A stretch of DNA of 64,000 nucleotides from Phellopilus nigrolimitatus (GCA_021029095.1 JAJOHG010000020.1:248001-312000), one strand, 5' to 3'; numbered from the stretch's first letter, positions 46,386-58,647 are shown. A program made the numbers and translations. The notes: a model not told the origin generated them from the sequence alone.

Positions 46386-47006
46386 GTGTCCAATACTCAT
46401 CGACAATTCTCCACAGATATGTGGATGCTGGGTTACCATTTTAAATGGCGAACAGTCAAGAACGTGGCGAGGGCCAACAACATCCATGTCAGTATGCCAG
46501 AGCTTCTCACAACAGCTGTTGAGAATTTCGTCCGTCGGAAATCGCGCGTCAACTTTTGGATTAGTTACGACTGGGAACACAGACCGATTATCACCTTCCA
46601 CGAACATGAGGACCAACGCGATCCGACCGGAATAAAATTTAACGAATGGCATATAATTCGTGTCGCGCACGCATTGCAGATGCATCGGGCACCGCGTTGG
46701 TACACGGACGAGGAGGGCGTGGCTGATCAGGAAGCAGAGTCCAGCGAGGATGACGAGTTGAATTGGGGGTCATCCAGGCGAAACGCTGAGGTTGAAAGTG
46801 ACTCAGATGATGATTCCGAGGACGGCGATGTTGAGGACGACGATCTCGAAGATGGAGATATCGAGGGTGAGGATATCGAGGATGGCAATATCGAGGATGT
46901 CGATGGTGTGAATGAAGAACATGAGGATGGCGGACCGAACGAGGACTCGGTCGGAACATCATGCGAAGTAACGGAGATAAAGACGGTTTCGGTCGAGGGC
47001 CACTAA
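46386..47006 (+). CDS. Acidic-tail hypothetical protein, unit B copy
   Basis: Paralogue of the product at 3821-4423, about 206 codons in the open frame. It shares STDMWMLGYHFKWRTVKN, VRRKSRVNFWISYDWEHRPI and RWYTDEEGVADQEAESSEDD, with a tail of Asp/Glu repeats built on a degenerate GATATCGAGGATGGC unit. The open frame begins with GTG, not ATG, at the position aligned with the unit A frame start, so an upstream exon probably supplies the Met. A nine-residue insert (WGSSRRNAE) splits the first acidic run. Divergent from kinase B. Family function unknown. Confidence 0.6.
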   Translation: MSNTHRQFSTDMWMLGYHFKWRTVKNVARANNIHVSMPELLTTAVENFVRRKSRVNFWISYDWEHRPIITFHEHEDQRDPTGIKFNEWHIIRVAHALQMHRAPRWYTDEEGVADQEAESSEDDELNWGSSRRNAEVESDSDDDSEDGDVEDDDLEDGDIEGEDIEDGNIEDVDGVNEEHEDGGPNEDSVGTSCEVTEIKTVSVEGH

Positions 47007-47621
47007 GGCAATTTTCTTGTATCTGCTGCGGAACACAAACGAGACTCATGGAATGCAGATGTTTTCACAAAAAGAAAACATATTTGGACATAGCTTGCAT
47101 CGAACATCTAAAGTTCTTTGAATTAGCATTCTGGACTAAAATGTGCCTGTATGACTGACTTTTCTGTTGGTCATACACTCAGGACCGATGCGCAAGGCTC
47201 AGACCTGCGTGTAAATACTACTAGACGAGTATAATAGTATTGTTATCATTAAGTAAAGAAAGGTAGACAACGACATGAAAATACTAGTAAACCGATAGCA
47301 GATGAGGCATCAGAAACATGAGACTGGACGAGGACAGGCACATGGCATACTAACAGACGGAAACCACCAGTGACCACAGGCACCAGAACATATGTATTAG
47401 AGTGAATGTGATGATACCCACGAAACCCGAGAGAAAAAGGCAGTGAGACCGACCGCATTTCCTTCTGGGCGTAATTATCCATAAATCAATATCACTTTAG
47501 ACCTGTAGATACCATTTCGAATTGTGCTGTCACGAACATCGTAATGGCGAGTACATGTTTTATCTCTGGTTTGACTTAGGAGTTCCTCCCATTTCCATAT
47601 AGAGCTTCGTTCAGGGAACTA
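47007..47621. repeat. Outer arm of unit B
   Basis: Reverse complement of 47010-47480 matches unit A at about 3470-3830. Its outermost 90 bases also match 8850-8940. No coding sequence is supported. It is followed by the MITE. Confidence 0.6.
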
Positions 47622-48227
47622 CGGTGCATAAAGGCATGAAGCATCAATTGTCTGGAAGCCGGAATTTTGCGAATTTCGGATTTCTTTTTTAGTTTCGCTA
47701 ATAGAAGTAAGCAAAATACGCAATTTCTCGCAATTTCCCGGTTTTTTGGGGATGTTTCAAAATTTTCTGAGAAAAAAATTAAATTAAATTAAATTAAATT
47801 AAATGAAATTAAAATAATAGCAAATCACGTGTTACATCTGTTTGTCAGGGAGTCCGCAACTTTATCCTGGAATATTTCTACTCTCCTATGCTGAAATGTG
47901 CAAGAAGAAATGTCAGATACTGACTGGCTAATGCGAAATGGTCATCCGAAATGCCGGACTTAATTTAGATTTGGGCGCTTATCTTATATAATAACCTATA
48001 TTAGGCAATTTTAAACGCATTTTAATCATTATTATTATTTGTTTCAAAATTTCAGTGGTCGAAGAAGAAAAAGTCGACAATTGAGAAATCTACGATACAA
48101 GATCTGTAGACACGCATGGCCTTTAACCAATGCGTATAAATAAATAGGCCATAGATAAATGTGGCAAATGTAGATAGAAAAGTAATTCGGACCTTTCCGG
48201 CTTGTTGACTTATGCCTTTATGCACTG
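47622..48227 (+). mobile_element. MITE copy 2, TA-flanked
   Basis: A 606-bp element nearly identical to 14153-14749. It has the same end sequences (CGGTGCATAAAGGCAT and its inverted partner ATGCCTTTATGCACTG) and TA on each side (47620-47621, 48228-48229). It differs mainly by a longer TTAAA array near 47778-47805. It sits at the junction between unit B and unit C. Confidence 0.87.
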
Positions 48228-48299
48228 TAGAACCGCGAGGTTTGAGGGGACGATGCGCAGATTAGCATTTCAAATGAGCGTCCGGACAGTTGCGATCCG

Positions 48300-48790
48300 G
48301 TCGGTCAGCGGTTCCACAATTCGGATATTATCAGAATGGCAAAAGCATTGAGATCATTTCTGACGGTAATTCGATGAGAAAATCAGGAAGTAACCTCGAT
48401 TCCGGAAGTGGTTTACAACTGGGGTTCGGACATGAGGACAGCAATGTTATTTACATGGCCCAGGAGTGTGCAGTGCTCGCCGACATCCCGCAGAATATGG
48501 ATCCTAGGTGCTACTAAACGTGTGCATCCTTAAAGACTGTACTATCTGAAAACGACTCTTTCTCTTTCTACCTCTGATTGTTTAAATGGTTTTCCACGAA
48601 GGAGAATTTAATGTGGCTCAGCATGTGGCTATCGGACGCCATCGTTACGTGATGTGGCAGCTTCAATATTGACCTCTCCTTTTCCAAATTCGAATCCAAA
48701 CTCGAATCCAGATCAGAGAATAACATTCGTCTACGGACATGCGGCCTTGCACGGCATGGACTTCAGGCGGTGTGGACGAAGGGACTAGAC
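48300..48790 (+). pseudogene. Broken 3' part of a phosphatase gene, unit C
   Basis: Contains a segment equivalent to the QERAVLAD-coding region of the gene at 40813-42455 (48460-48520 against 41818-41880) and, further on, a match to its FNLDLSF exon (about 48650-48700). Frame breaks and a stop after the TDPW-equivalent position show it is dead. An upstream 150-base part is shared only with the remnant of unit A. Confidence 0.6.
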
Positions 48791-49380
48791 TCTGGTTGCG
48801 TAAATGACAACAATACTCGCTCGAAATATTTATGTGAAGGTTATGCTTAATATAGACTGCGCATAGTATATGGACGCAGACTCGTTGTTCTTGTGCTCTC
48901 TCGCAAAATGACAGGACGTTTGATGAGGATGATGGAGACGCGATTTCAAACCCGAGAACGATCGATGCGGGAGTGGCGATCTTCCGTGTTCCTTGTGACA
49001 GGACACAGATGATTTATGTTTTTTTTTATCTTTACGTAGACACACTTTGCGATCATGTACTTTCTATCGTGTAAAACACTCCGTAATTGTAAGGGCGAAT
49101 CTGCGCAGACACAGAAGTATAAACATATTCTATTTTAAACGAGATAACAACTGACCTAGGTCGCATTGCTGAAATTTTGGGAAATGGACTGTGTCACTTG
49201 GTGGTCTATAATAAGAACTTAAAGATCCAACATTCGTTGGACAGAAGAGAACAAAGCGAATAAACGTTACAAATGCGAGAAAGCTATGCTTACAGTTATT
49301 AAATGCAATACGAGATACTCAATACAACTGCTAGGAGTCCGTGGTAAGCAAACAAGGTAGTAAAAAATTAATAGCGACGT
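48791..49380. other. 3' flank of kinase C
   Basis: Unit-specific non-coding DNA resembling the flanks of kinases A and B. No gene. Confidence 0.4.
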
Positions 49381-52214
49381 CTAAGTCGATTTGACGCGTT
49401 TCGACTCGCGAGAGCTCAATTCCTCAGGCTCATCCTTTAAAGGACCATCTCTAGAAAGGCGTTTACGGCTCGTGGGCGTTGGGCTTTCGGGTGCAATCAA
49501 GGTGGCAGACGAGTGTGCGCCAGAGAGTCTGCTGTTGGAAGGGAAGCTGGGGAGGTTATGGGTTCTTCTGAAAGGCGGAAAGTTCGGTGCAGGTTCTACA
49601 GCCTGAACTTTGCTTTGGTCCTTCTCGTAGGCATCCTGCGCGGGTCCCGAAGCAATCTGAGTTTTGTCTTCGAGTTCCTCGCTGGCCTCTTCGATAGTCT
49701 CCGCGATCTCCTCTAACCTATTTTTCTCCCTTTCTGCCTCTTCAGCCTTCTCCGCCTCAATCTCCTTCGCCTCCCTTTTCAAAATGTTCTCTTCTTCAAA
49801 GACTCGCATATTCGTCCTTCCTATCTGGTCAGGCGTCAATTCGTCGATATTTTGGTCTTCGCTAGGAGCGGATCCTGTATTAGACGGAGGGACTGGTTCC
49901 TCGAGGGTGGCAAGCGTCTCGTCGATGATCTTATGAAGCGAATTGAAGACGTCCTTTTCGTTACGGTCGGCAATCGGTATGGTGACCAAGATGTCCAGGG
50001 GTATCGGAAGCCCAGTTTCTCGACACATCTCAAGAAATTCTAACTTCGTTTTGAGTATCTTAGGATCCGAAGATCCTGTAGAGATGAGCAGGGTCCGCAT
50101 ATCCCTTACGCAGTCTCGAAGAGGTTCGAAATAAGGTGCGAACTGGCCGAGGACATATTCGTTGAAGTCATCGGCCTTAGCGACCACCGCTTGCTTGGCT
50201 TTCCGAACGTCTTCTACAGTAGGCTCGTCTTTCCCATATCCAGCCCACTCCGCGACTGCGGAACTATTAAAGTCAAAGTCAAGAGATCGTCGCAAGTTGC
50301 TTGGCCCCTCTTGTGCCGTGCATATCCAGCACAGAACGTAGAAGATCGATTCCAGATCGTGATAGTATGCGTGTCTGATTTTGTTCTTCTCTTGGTCGAT
50401 CATCATTTCCAGAGCCATGAATGGCAGCGTCCCCTATGCAACTCCGACTCAGATACGAGCGAAGGAAAGAAAAAAAGAAAGAGCATACCGTTCGGCGCCC
50501 CTTCGCACATTTGTCTTCCTTATCGTCGGTTTCGATCGCAAAGTCGAAGTCAATGATGTAACCTCGCCGACGTGAATTGAGATCCTTCGGGTTCTCCCTA
50601 GCTAGAACCAGATTTCTAAGGCTAACGTCACGATGCAGGACTTTCTTGTTGATAAGGTCCTCGATTGCTAGTGAAGAAGTCAGTAAGGTCCGGTCGTGGA
50701 GTATGAGCGGATAGAAGCAAGCTCACTTTGAATGATGTCCTTTATCGAAGTCAGCAGCTCCGCGAGAGTCTGAAAGTCCTCCAGTGGCTTGCCGTACGGC
50801 TTCATCATAATCCGACGGTGCTCACGCGTCTCCAATTTACCGAAAAGTTGCCATCTGCGCTGGGTCTTCCAAAGGTTTTTCCTTCTTAAAGCGCGTCGGT
50901 CCGTCGCCGTCGTATCATTCACTCCTCGGACCTTTACCTTCTCGTGGCCAACGATCTTCGCTACCCCTCCGACTCCGGTAATTTTTTCCATGATTATGTG
51001 TTCGAATGTGTTACGGGAGTTGTCAACCCAAGAGTCTTTGATCACGGCGTCTTCTCCCTCGTGCTCGACTAAGAAGCAATTTGTGCCTCTCCCTCGAACC
51101 GATGACTCGGCGTAGATGATTTCCTTGATCTTGTACTCGACTTGTTTGAAGAGGATGAATCTTTCGCCGTCCCTGTGATATATGGTAGGGTCGTATCCGA
51201 GATCGATATTCTCAGCAAAGAGAAATCCAGCGACGACGCGGATGAGCTTCTCCGGTTCGTCCATGATGTTGAATCTCTCCGAAGAAAGGACTCCAGCTCT
51301 GTCAAACACGAAGAACGTCATTCGGTCGTCACCGGTGAGTATGACACCGAGGACAAATCGGCGGTTCTGTTGGGCAGCAAAGACCATGCGGGCATACTGC
51401 AGCAATTGCAGATAAGCCGCCTTGTAGGCCCGAGGGTGAGAGCTGCTCTTGAGCTCCATGACCGCATGAATATCGGCCCAGGTGGCATCCGTGCCCACCT
51501 TGGAATGGTCGAGGACGACGCCGTCGGGCTTTCGCTTGCAATTCACGGCCGCTTCAGCAGGAGCCTTATCCTTGAACATGCAAGAGAACTCGCGAGAGGT
51601 GTCGTTCGACGGAAGTTCGTATTCCTTACGTATATTTTCTGCGATTTTGTTGAGGTAGTCCGTGACATTCTGCTCGTGGTGGTTTTTGTCCCGTTTCCAG
51701 TCCACCCATTGCTTCTGCTGCCACCAATACGTCCCTTCTCCCGTCGCACTCTTGAGTTTGCCTAGGATGTCGGAAGCCTTAAACTTGAATTTCGCCGCGG
51801 CGACAGGATCGTTAGGGCATATGGCGTGGCCCATGCCCAAGGATATGACGCGGTCCGAAAGTTTGTCTTCGACGAGCATGGGGACATCTTCAAATATGCC
51901 GCTGGTGACTTCCTCGTATAACGTGCCTCCCATCTTTTTATGAGTTAGGATCACTCCGCTGTCTCTCGTTACAGTAAGTGAACCAGATGAAAGCCCGCGC
52001 GGAGTAGTGTGAGGCCTCGCGTCACACAGACCGAGGTTTATGTCTTGAGCGTTTCGCCGCGGTCTGGAAAGAAACAGCTTAGCACAGAGATATCACAAAG
52101 GAAAGGTAGTTGCGCGTCTATTACTCACGGAGTGCGGCCTCCAGAAGGCTTGGGAAGATTCGGGAGGGAGATGCAGTTCTTGTTTCTTGGTGCGGGATGA
52201 CGACGATCTGCCAT
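49381..52214 (-). CDS. FunK1-like kinase with nuclease-like N-terminal half, copy C
   Basis: Exons 52214-52129, 52063-50727, 50667-50489 and 50433-49381 sum to 885 codons (884 residues) with the same four-exon structure as copy A. It starts MADRRHPAPRNKNC. N-terminal motifs KPDGVVLDHS, HAVMELK and QLLQY keep the PD-X22-ExK plus QxxxY pattern. Kinase motifs: RGRGTNCF, VIKDSW, HRDVSLRN, IDFDFA, GTLPFMALEMM. The tail is Glu/Lys-rich like copy B and ends SSRESKRVKST. The promoter block is nearly identical to copy A. The acidic-tail partner is missing: beyond about 52.69 kb the similarity to the other units ends. Confidence 0.85.
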
Positions 52215-53696
52215 GGTGCAAAAAGGTCACTTCAAATTAGAGGGAGGAGGAGGAGGGAGTTGAACATACCTGGAGACGCATCTACTGGCTTTTAAGAACG
52301 TTACGCGTGATAGCTGTCACTTTTTCAGCCACAGGTTGAAGCCACAGTGGCTGAAGGAAAGAAGTTTATGCGGTCACGCGGGGGGACGTGGTGGTTGAAG
52401 GATGAAAAGTTGAGAGTTCAGCCACACGACGTGACGCGTCAGTAACAAACGTTGTTCCTAATAAGGAATGACCCGTTACGCGACGCGACAGACTTCTATT
52501 GTTTCGTATTGTTTATGCTCAAAGCACTGATCGGATATCGATCAGATATGGTTTATTCTAGAATTGCCACGCTGCGGATTTAATTCTGCACAAATGTTCT
52601 TCTTTTCCATTGTGTTTTGTGTCGCGTAAAATTTCGCTCTCAAAGGATCTGGGTGTTCGAGTCGCCCTCGATAACGGATCTTCCGAATTAAGATGCGCCT
52701 AAACAGGAGGCCGAATGTGCTTGTGCCGTTTTGAGCTCAGTGCTTCCGTCCTGCCTGGAGGTTCCGGCCCTAGACGTAAAACTAAAAGAGGCAAATCTTC
52801 AGCAAAACTGTAGCCTATGTCTGAATGGGCATTTGCAGCGAAGTTGTAAAAGGCCCGAATGATATCGTACAGTAAATTTCAGTGGTGTCTACACTCCAAG
52901 TACCGTTCTCAAGATAGAAGAGTACCATAAAAACTAAAAGTGGACCCAGAACTGCATACATACTCTACCTCATGGCCTGCCAATATCCTTCATTATCACT
53001 AACGGCGCAGGAGGACGGAAGGAGAGATAGGCTTTGGGGTTAATTGCAATCCGGACACGATGTAGAACCCTTCGCGACTTGAACGCGCCGGTGGATGCGT
53101 CGGCAGAGTGTGCAGGCGAGAGCTTTGTGAGCTGGTTGTGGCTCCTGTGGCTGGCGTTTCCGACGGAACGGAGCTCGGGGTTTTTATGTTCAACGCATCT
53201 GTCGGATCGGCCATTCTATGAGATTATCGACCAGTTCTGTGTTCGCTCAGATAATAGATTGAAGAGGGTCTCGGTAACAGATCCTGGACTCACTTGAACT
53301 GGAGGACCGTTCGGCGATGACAAGTCACTAGCGTTAGTTTCTGATGGGCATCATGAAACCTAAAATTCACCTAGACTTACTTCACCTAAATCTACGATGT
53401 TTTGAAAAGAAAGTCGTGTGTGCCTAACTTTCTCTGGGTGCCTATAGTTTGAAAGAGAGGGAAGTTCAAGCGCACGATGTCCATAAATAGTGTTGTAGTC
53501 GAGGAGATCTAAAATTCGAACTCCGAAGCTCCGGTGACGCGCTCTCGGCACGTGCCTTCTATTAGTACTCATTCTGCATGGTTATGATTTATGTTGCAGC
53601 AGCCAAAGTTCATATATAAATATTTACGACAAGATTTTTGCGTACAATAATTATACAAGTTCATGTTCAACTTCGAGAAACAGCATTGACCGGTTC
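52215..53696. other. Upstream region of kinase C and intergenic DNA
   Basis: 52215-52540 is the promoter block shared with unit A, including TGACGCGTCA at 52432-52441. 52540-52690 matches unit B at 46050-46210, then homology stops. A 71-codon minus frame at 52999-53214 (MADPTDALNIKTPSS...) is Ser/Pro-rich with an ATG but has no other support. The rest, to the metacaspase stop, is unassigned. Confidence 0.4.
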
Positions 53697-56461
53697 TTAA
53701 ATGATGAAGTAAATACCCGTATCCTGCGCATTCGTACCAAGTATGTGAGTATGTAGTTAATACTCGTATTATGCAGACGGAGAAACTCACCATTGGGTGC
53801 GAGCTTGACAGCTAAATAGAGGAGAATATGTTCAGTTTTAAACCCGAGACCGACTGAACATTCTAAAAAAACGGACCTGCGGCTTCTGACTGTATTTGTC
53901 CCGAAGAATACCCCGGAGATTCATTAGGAGCTCCTGATAGGTCTGTTGTGGTTGTTGACCTAGTTCAGACGCGCGCGTTTTACTTAGCCAACAAACAAGG
54001 GACGAGAAGATATAGTAAGTACATACTTAATGAGCTGACAAATGCCTAGAGATAGAGCGTCAATAAGTGTTTCAATGTGATAATATGATCTCGCTACAGT
54101 ATGAGCTTGAAAGGACGTACATAGCTCATAGCACCAGTCGCACTCCCCGCCTCGACTGTGTCCGCGCTCGTTTGCGTGTCCTTGCAACCGCTCCATGATA
54201 TCTAAACGATCACGTCGTGTAAACCAAAAAGTTAGTTTTTGTTGCATGATTTAGGAGAAGTAACCAGCTGAGAACGGGCGAGAAAGTAGAAGAAACCAAC
54301 CACGTCCGCAGAGCTTGTTCGAGTCCTCTTCGAGTACTCCTCCGCTTTCTGCGTACTACCCGTTGCGGTTTTGAATAGACCCATCGCACCCTTGAACATA
54401 CCCTGCATATCTTTCTGCGCGTACGATTTCGCCAAGCCGAGGACGCCCTGTCCCGCTTCAGCCATAAGGTTTGGTTCTTTGATCTTGCCTTCGTGGGAGT
54501 ACTGTCAACAAAAAAGAAGGGATTCATTTGTGAGGTGAGCTCAAGAAGGACTAAATACGAACTATGTAGGGCAGATCTACGAAAAATGTGGTGCTGAGAT
54601 TTATCATATTCGTTTACGGAAATCAATAAAACTTACCCAGCGCTGAACCCGAGTGACAGGACTAGACCAAAATATGAAAACAAACTGGTAAATTACCTTG
54701 AACTTGGCATACACTGGGAAATCGAGCTTACATCAAAGATTGCCGTCAGGCGGCACCCCGCGGGTAGCGGTTTCACCTTGAAAGCAGAATACAAATTTGT
54801 GTCTGAAAAATAACGTGACTACATAGGGAGAGAAAACGCACCATGATGAAGTGCATGTCCTGGGAAAGAAAGAAACAAAGACCGTGTTAAATCTAGCTTT
54901 TTTGAAAGCCGGAAGACCTACATCGTCAACGATATGGCCAGCTTGTTGGAAGTCTACTGGGTAGATGACTGACCATCGTTTTTATGAGTTTCAGCGTGAG
55001 TTCGAGAAGTGTAAGAAACTGTATAAGACAATCACCTTCGTCGTAGCCGTCAGCCTCGTCGCCGTCCAAATCCTTGGTCTGACCACCATGTCCCGAGTCT
55101 ATGAGGGTTTCAAGGTTAATAACTATAAAAGACGACTTTCTTATCACCAAATAAGTCGACGTACAGTGGAAGAAGAGCGAGTCGTTAGGCTGAGCATCAC
55201 GCACGAGCCACTGCATTGCTTCTAGCTACATGTCCAAATTAAGGCAGATAGAAAACCGCAGTCAGTAATGCCAAAGCTATGCTTTGCACTAGCACTAACG
55301 ATGTTGTTCTTTGTCGGAATCTGACGCGGGTTGCGTGCGTCGTCCGTCAGCATAACAATGTCGCCATCGTTATAGCCGCGGCCTGCTCACATTCGAACAG
55401 AACAAATTAGAAAGATGTGAGTTTACGCAAATAAAGGTGCAACAGAATTGTAAAAACGAAACCCGGCGCACCAATCAGGAACCGATGGATATTCTGGGCA
55501 TCGTTGATGCAACCTTTCAGCTCCGCGTCTTGTCCGACGTAGTTGATCCCGATCTGTGATTACCCCACATCCGCAAAGTACATCAAAAATAAGAACGCGC
55601 TATAGGATACAAATACAAGCAGGTGGAAGGGAGAAGTACGCACGCAAAGCGCTTTCTTCCTGCCGGTGCACTGCGAATACTGGAAGTACGGCTGCATGTC
55701 GCGGTTGTCGTTGCCCTGGAAGTGTGGGCCGTAGTTTTGAACACCGTTCGGGGGCATGTGAGGTGGTCCGCCTCCCAAAATAACAAGCTGGAGTTAGTAT
55801 GGCGATCGCATATGAAGTAAATGGTGGACAGACGTACTGGGCGCGGGATAGGAGTTATAGTTCGGAGCGGGCGGCGGGCCTGAAGGCGGGGCGAATCTGG
55901 GAGTATCGCTTCATAAGTTTGTCGTCAAAGTTATACAGAGTGTGCTGTAGCTTACGATCCCTGTCCACCATTGTACCCTCCATAGCCGCTGATCGACGCA
56001 TCAGCACGCCACAAAATATACAAACATACAGATGAGGCAGAAAACAAACCCTCCGTACGAGGGCACCTGGGTTGGAGGTCCAGGTGGCGGCATATAAGAC
56101 GGCGCGTATCCACCCCCGTACTGCCCCTGGCCTGGCGGTGGTCCCGGAGGTGCATACCCGCCACCATAACCTCCGCTGTTTCGCGCATTCATTTATTGTC
56201 TCTGTAGACGATATGAATTCGATTGGACTCACCCGTATCTGTGAGGTACGTTACTTTCGAATCAGTGAGGTTCAGTGAGCCCAAGAGCGTGCATGCTCAC
56301 CCCGGTGGTGGCGATGGAAAGCCCGGCGCTTGACCAGGCGGAGGACCAGGCGGGGGTGCAAGCGGAGCTCCAGGAGGAGGCCCGTAACCTCGCTGGTGGT
56401 GCTGGTGATGTTGGTGGTGTTGGTGGTGATGTCCGGCAGCGCCAGGATTGTTACCCCACAT
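53697..56461 (-). CDS. MCA1: Type I metacaspase
   Basis: Caspase-fold cysteine protease, Ca-dependent and Lys/Arg-specific in this family. The N-terminal prodomain starts [17 protein letters not shown] and is rich in His/Gln, Pro and Gly ([27 protein letters not shown]), as in Yca1. After [20 protein letters not shown] and GRKKALC come [40 protein letters not shown], and the catalytic His in [20 protein letters not shown]. Next are [15 protein letters not shown], the catalytic Cys in [25 protein letters not shown] and [20 protein letters not shown]. It ends [20 protein letters not shown] with a last short exon encoding DTGIYFII. Very small exons surround the active site: 18 nt (54842-54859), 25 nt (54637-54661) and 14 nt (54563-54576). 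All key residues are present. Confidence 0.9.
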
Positions 56462-56958
56462 CGTTGAGTGTCAAGTGTAAGAGGCGTCAAATGTTCGATG
56501 GAAGCGCAGTTGAGCGCGTCGATGTATGATTAGTAAGCATAGCACACCTGATGCGATGCTGACCAATAATCTGCTAAGGCGACTTCCCACCGCCAATCGG
56601 CTATGTCCTTCCTGCCACTACTTTCTCTGCGACGCCCGTCTTTCGTTCGATCTACGGCTGCTGCAACTGTTTCTGACTACGACACACGATCAGCCATCCC
56701 CATCGTCTGAGCCCCAATAATTTCCGGAAAATAGTGGGACACAACCACGTGTCTTATTTTTGCACCTCTTGCGTCGGGCAATACAATTTACAGTTTGAAT
56801 TACTTTTCTGGGTAGCTCTAACCGGCTTGATCTAAGTAGCTCACATTACCCCCTGCTCAACTCTAGTATCACTGACGATATTCACGACAAAGCTCACCCA
56901 GCTAACAAAGGAAACTTATTGATGGATAGACGAAGTCCACTAGTCGGAAAAGCCCTCA
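56462..56958. other. Metacaspase promoter side
   Basis: About 0.5 kb without a supported gene, ending at the TA-flanked palindromic element. Confidence 0.4.
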
Positions 56959-56960
56959 TA

Positions 56961-57654
56961 CAGTGGCTCACAAAAGTATTGGAACACACAAGATGCACCC
57001 ATAGAAATTCACAGACTCAATATTTTGCTTTGGTTTAAATTTGTAAAATTAGTTTAGTTTCTTCTCTACAAAATTTCATCAATGACCAAATCAATCGGAC
57101 AATAAATGCAGCCAGTAGAGCAAGATAAAAAAGGGGGTCACTTTTCAAGATCTCAAATAATTTTCCTCCCTCAAATTAAAAATCAGAATAAAATATTTCA
57201 AGAAATTCGCTACAAGGTGCCACTTGAATCGCGAAAAACCGTTCAGTGGTTGCTGAGATATAAGTTTGACAAAGTGCCATTTTTGCTTAGATTTTGCTTA
57301 GATTTTGCTTAGATTTGGCGAAAAGTGTGCAAAAATGGCACTTTGTCAAACTTATATCTCAGCAACCACTGAACGGTTTTTCGCGATTCAAGTGGCACCT
57401 TGTAGCGAATTTCTTGAAATATTTTATTCTGATTTTTAATTTGAGGGAGGAAAATTATTTGAGATCTTGAAAAGTGACCCCCTTTTTTATCTTGCTCTAC
57501 TGGCTGCATTTATTGTTCGATTGATTTGGTCATTGATGAAATTTTGTAGAGAAGAAACTAAACTAGTTTTACAAATTTAAACCAAAGCAAAATATTGAGT
57601 CTGTGAATTTCTATGGGTGCATTTTGTGTGTTCCAATACTTTTGTGAGCCACTG
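56961..57654 (+). mobile_element. Near-perfect palindromic mariner-type element
   Basis: 694 bp, flanked by TA (56959-56960 and 57655-57656). The ends are CAGTGGCTCACAAAAGTATT and its inverted copy, a Tc1/mariner-like terminus. The two arms (56961-57286 and 57329-57654, 326 bases each) are inverted copies; I counted three mismatches in the stretches compared. The 42-base loop (57287-57328) carries a tandem TTAGATTTTGC repeat. Because of the symmetry the same 60-residue frame (MQPVEQDKKGGHFSRSQIIF...) reads on both strands. It has no transposase signature and is probably not a gene. A fold-back, non-autonomous element. Confidence 0.9.
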
Positions 57655-57656
57655 TA

Positions 57657-58647
57657 CTTCTGCTTTCCGATAACGCTCTTGTTTTGGCTTCTCGACTACT
57701 TTCCAGCCATTTCATGAGGCTGAATTTCCAAGCGGTGCTCAAGAGCCGACCAGAGAAGACTCCGTTTTCCATGAAGCGACGGATTCGACTTGTTACGGGA
57801 TGTCCCAGCAGAGGCTGATATTGCTGATTTTTTCTAACTCTGCTGAGAACCCCTTCGCCCCCGCGGTGGAGGCGGAGAATTCGGTATCCAAATCTTGACA
57901 TACAGCGCGAAACCTTGAGGCACAGCCGCTCTTTTCGAAACAGGATCGCACACGATCACAATTGGAAACAACCGGTGCTATGGTCTCATCTTACAAATAT
58001 CTTCTGGGCAACATGGGCCTTACAGAAAACTTTAAAAAGACGCCTACTTAAGCACAGCAGGATAGTACTTGAAGAATATGTTCTCCATGTTGCATCCGCA
58101 CTCCCCAAAGACCTGCCTGAACTGGCTTTGCAGTTTTTCTTCTTCTTTCAGACCAAGCTTTTCGATGAGTCTTCAGAGCCAAAAGCTGGTATTTTGACTA
58201 GGCTGACATTATTGGCGAATGATATGCAAGAGGTGTGCACTAAATGATGATTTGGACACTGCGCGTTGCGAGTTGGAGCCATTGCTCATCAAGGAAGAGG
58301 GCTCTGCGGTTGTAAAACCCAATCTTTCCTACTTCGAATACAGCCCGCAGGAAGACATGACTTTGTGCATCGCAACACTCCATCACATGCACACGGCTAC
58401 GACTATAATTCTATCGTCTTTCTTCAAGGATATATATAGCAGCATTCGGAACATTGTTAGGCCTGTTCGTGATTCCTTCCGGCATGATATTAACTCGTTC
58501 TCTTACAGTGAATATTCCAGATGAATCTTAAAACGTATCCCATCTTTCGATTATCTGCTCTCGCGCTCTTCTTGAACTTACAGTATACAATTCTGTGAGA
58601 TGAATATACATAGCTATTTATAAATATTTCGGGACTATGGCACATAT
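57657..58647. other. Unassigned region after the palindromic element
   Basis: Two plus-strand frames overlap (57915-58247 and 58219-58524) and could be exons of one short gene, but no motif was recognised and no clean splice joins them. Otherwise intergenic. Confidence 0.3.

Noticed and set aside
52640..52700. TTCGAGTCGCCCTCG resembled a tRNA B box
   Set aside because: No matching A box, acceptor stem or anticodon arm could be folded around it, and the stretch matches intergenic DNA of unit B.
57106..57509. A 60-residue frame present on both strands of the palindrome, suggestive of duplicated small genes
   Set aside because: The two frames are the same because the arms are inverted copies; there is no transposase motif, domain or supporting exon. 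Treated as a by-product of the element.
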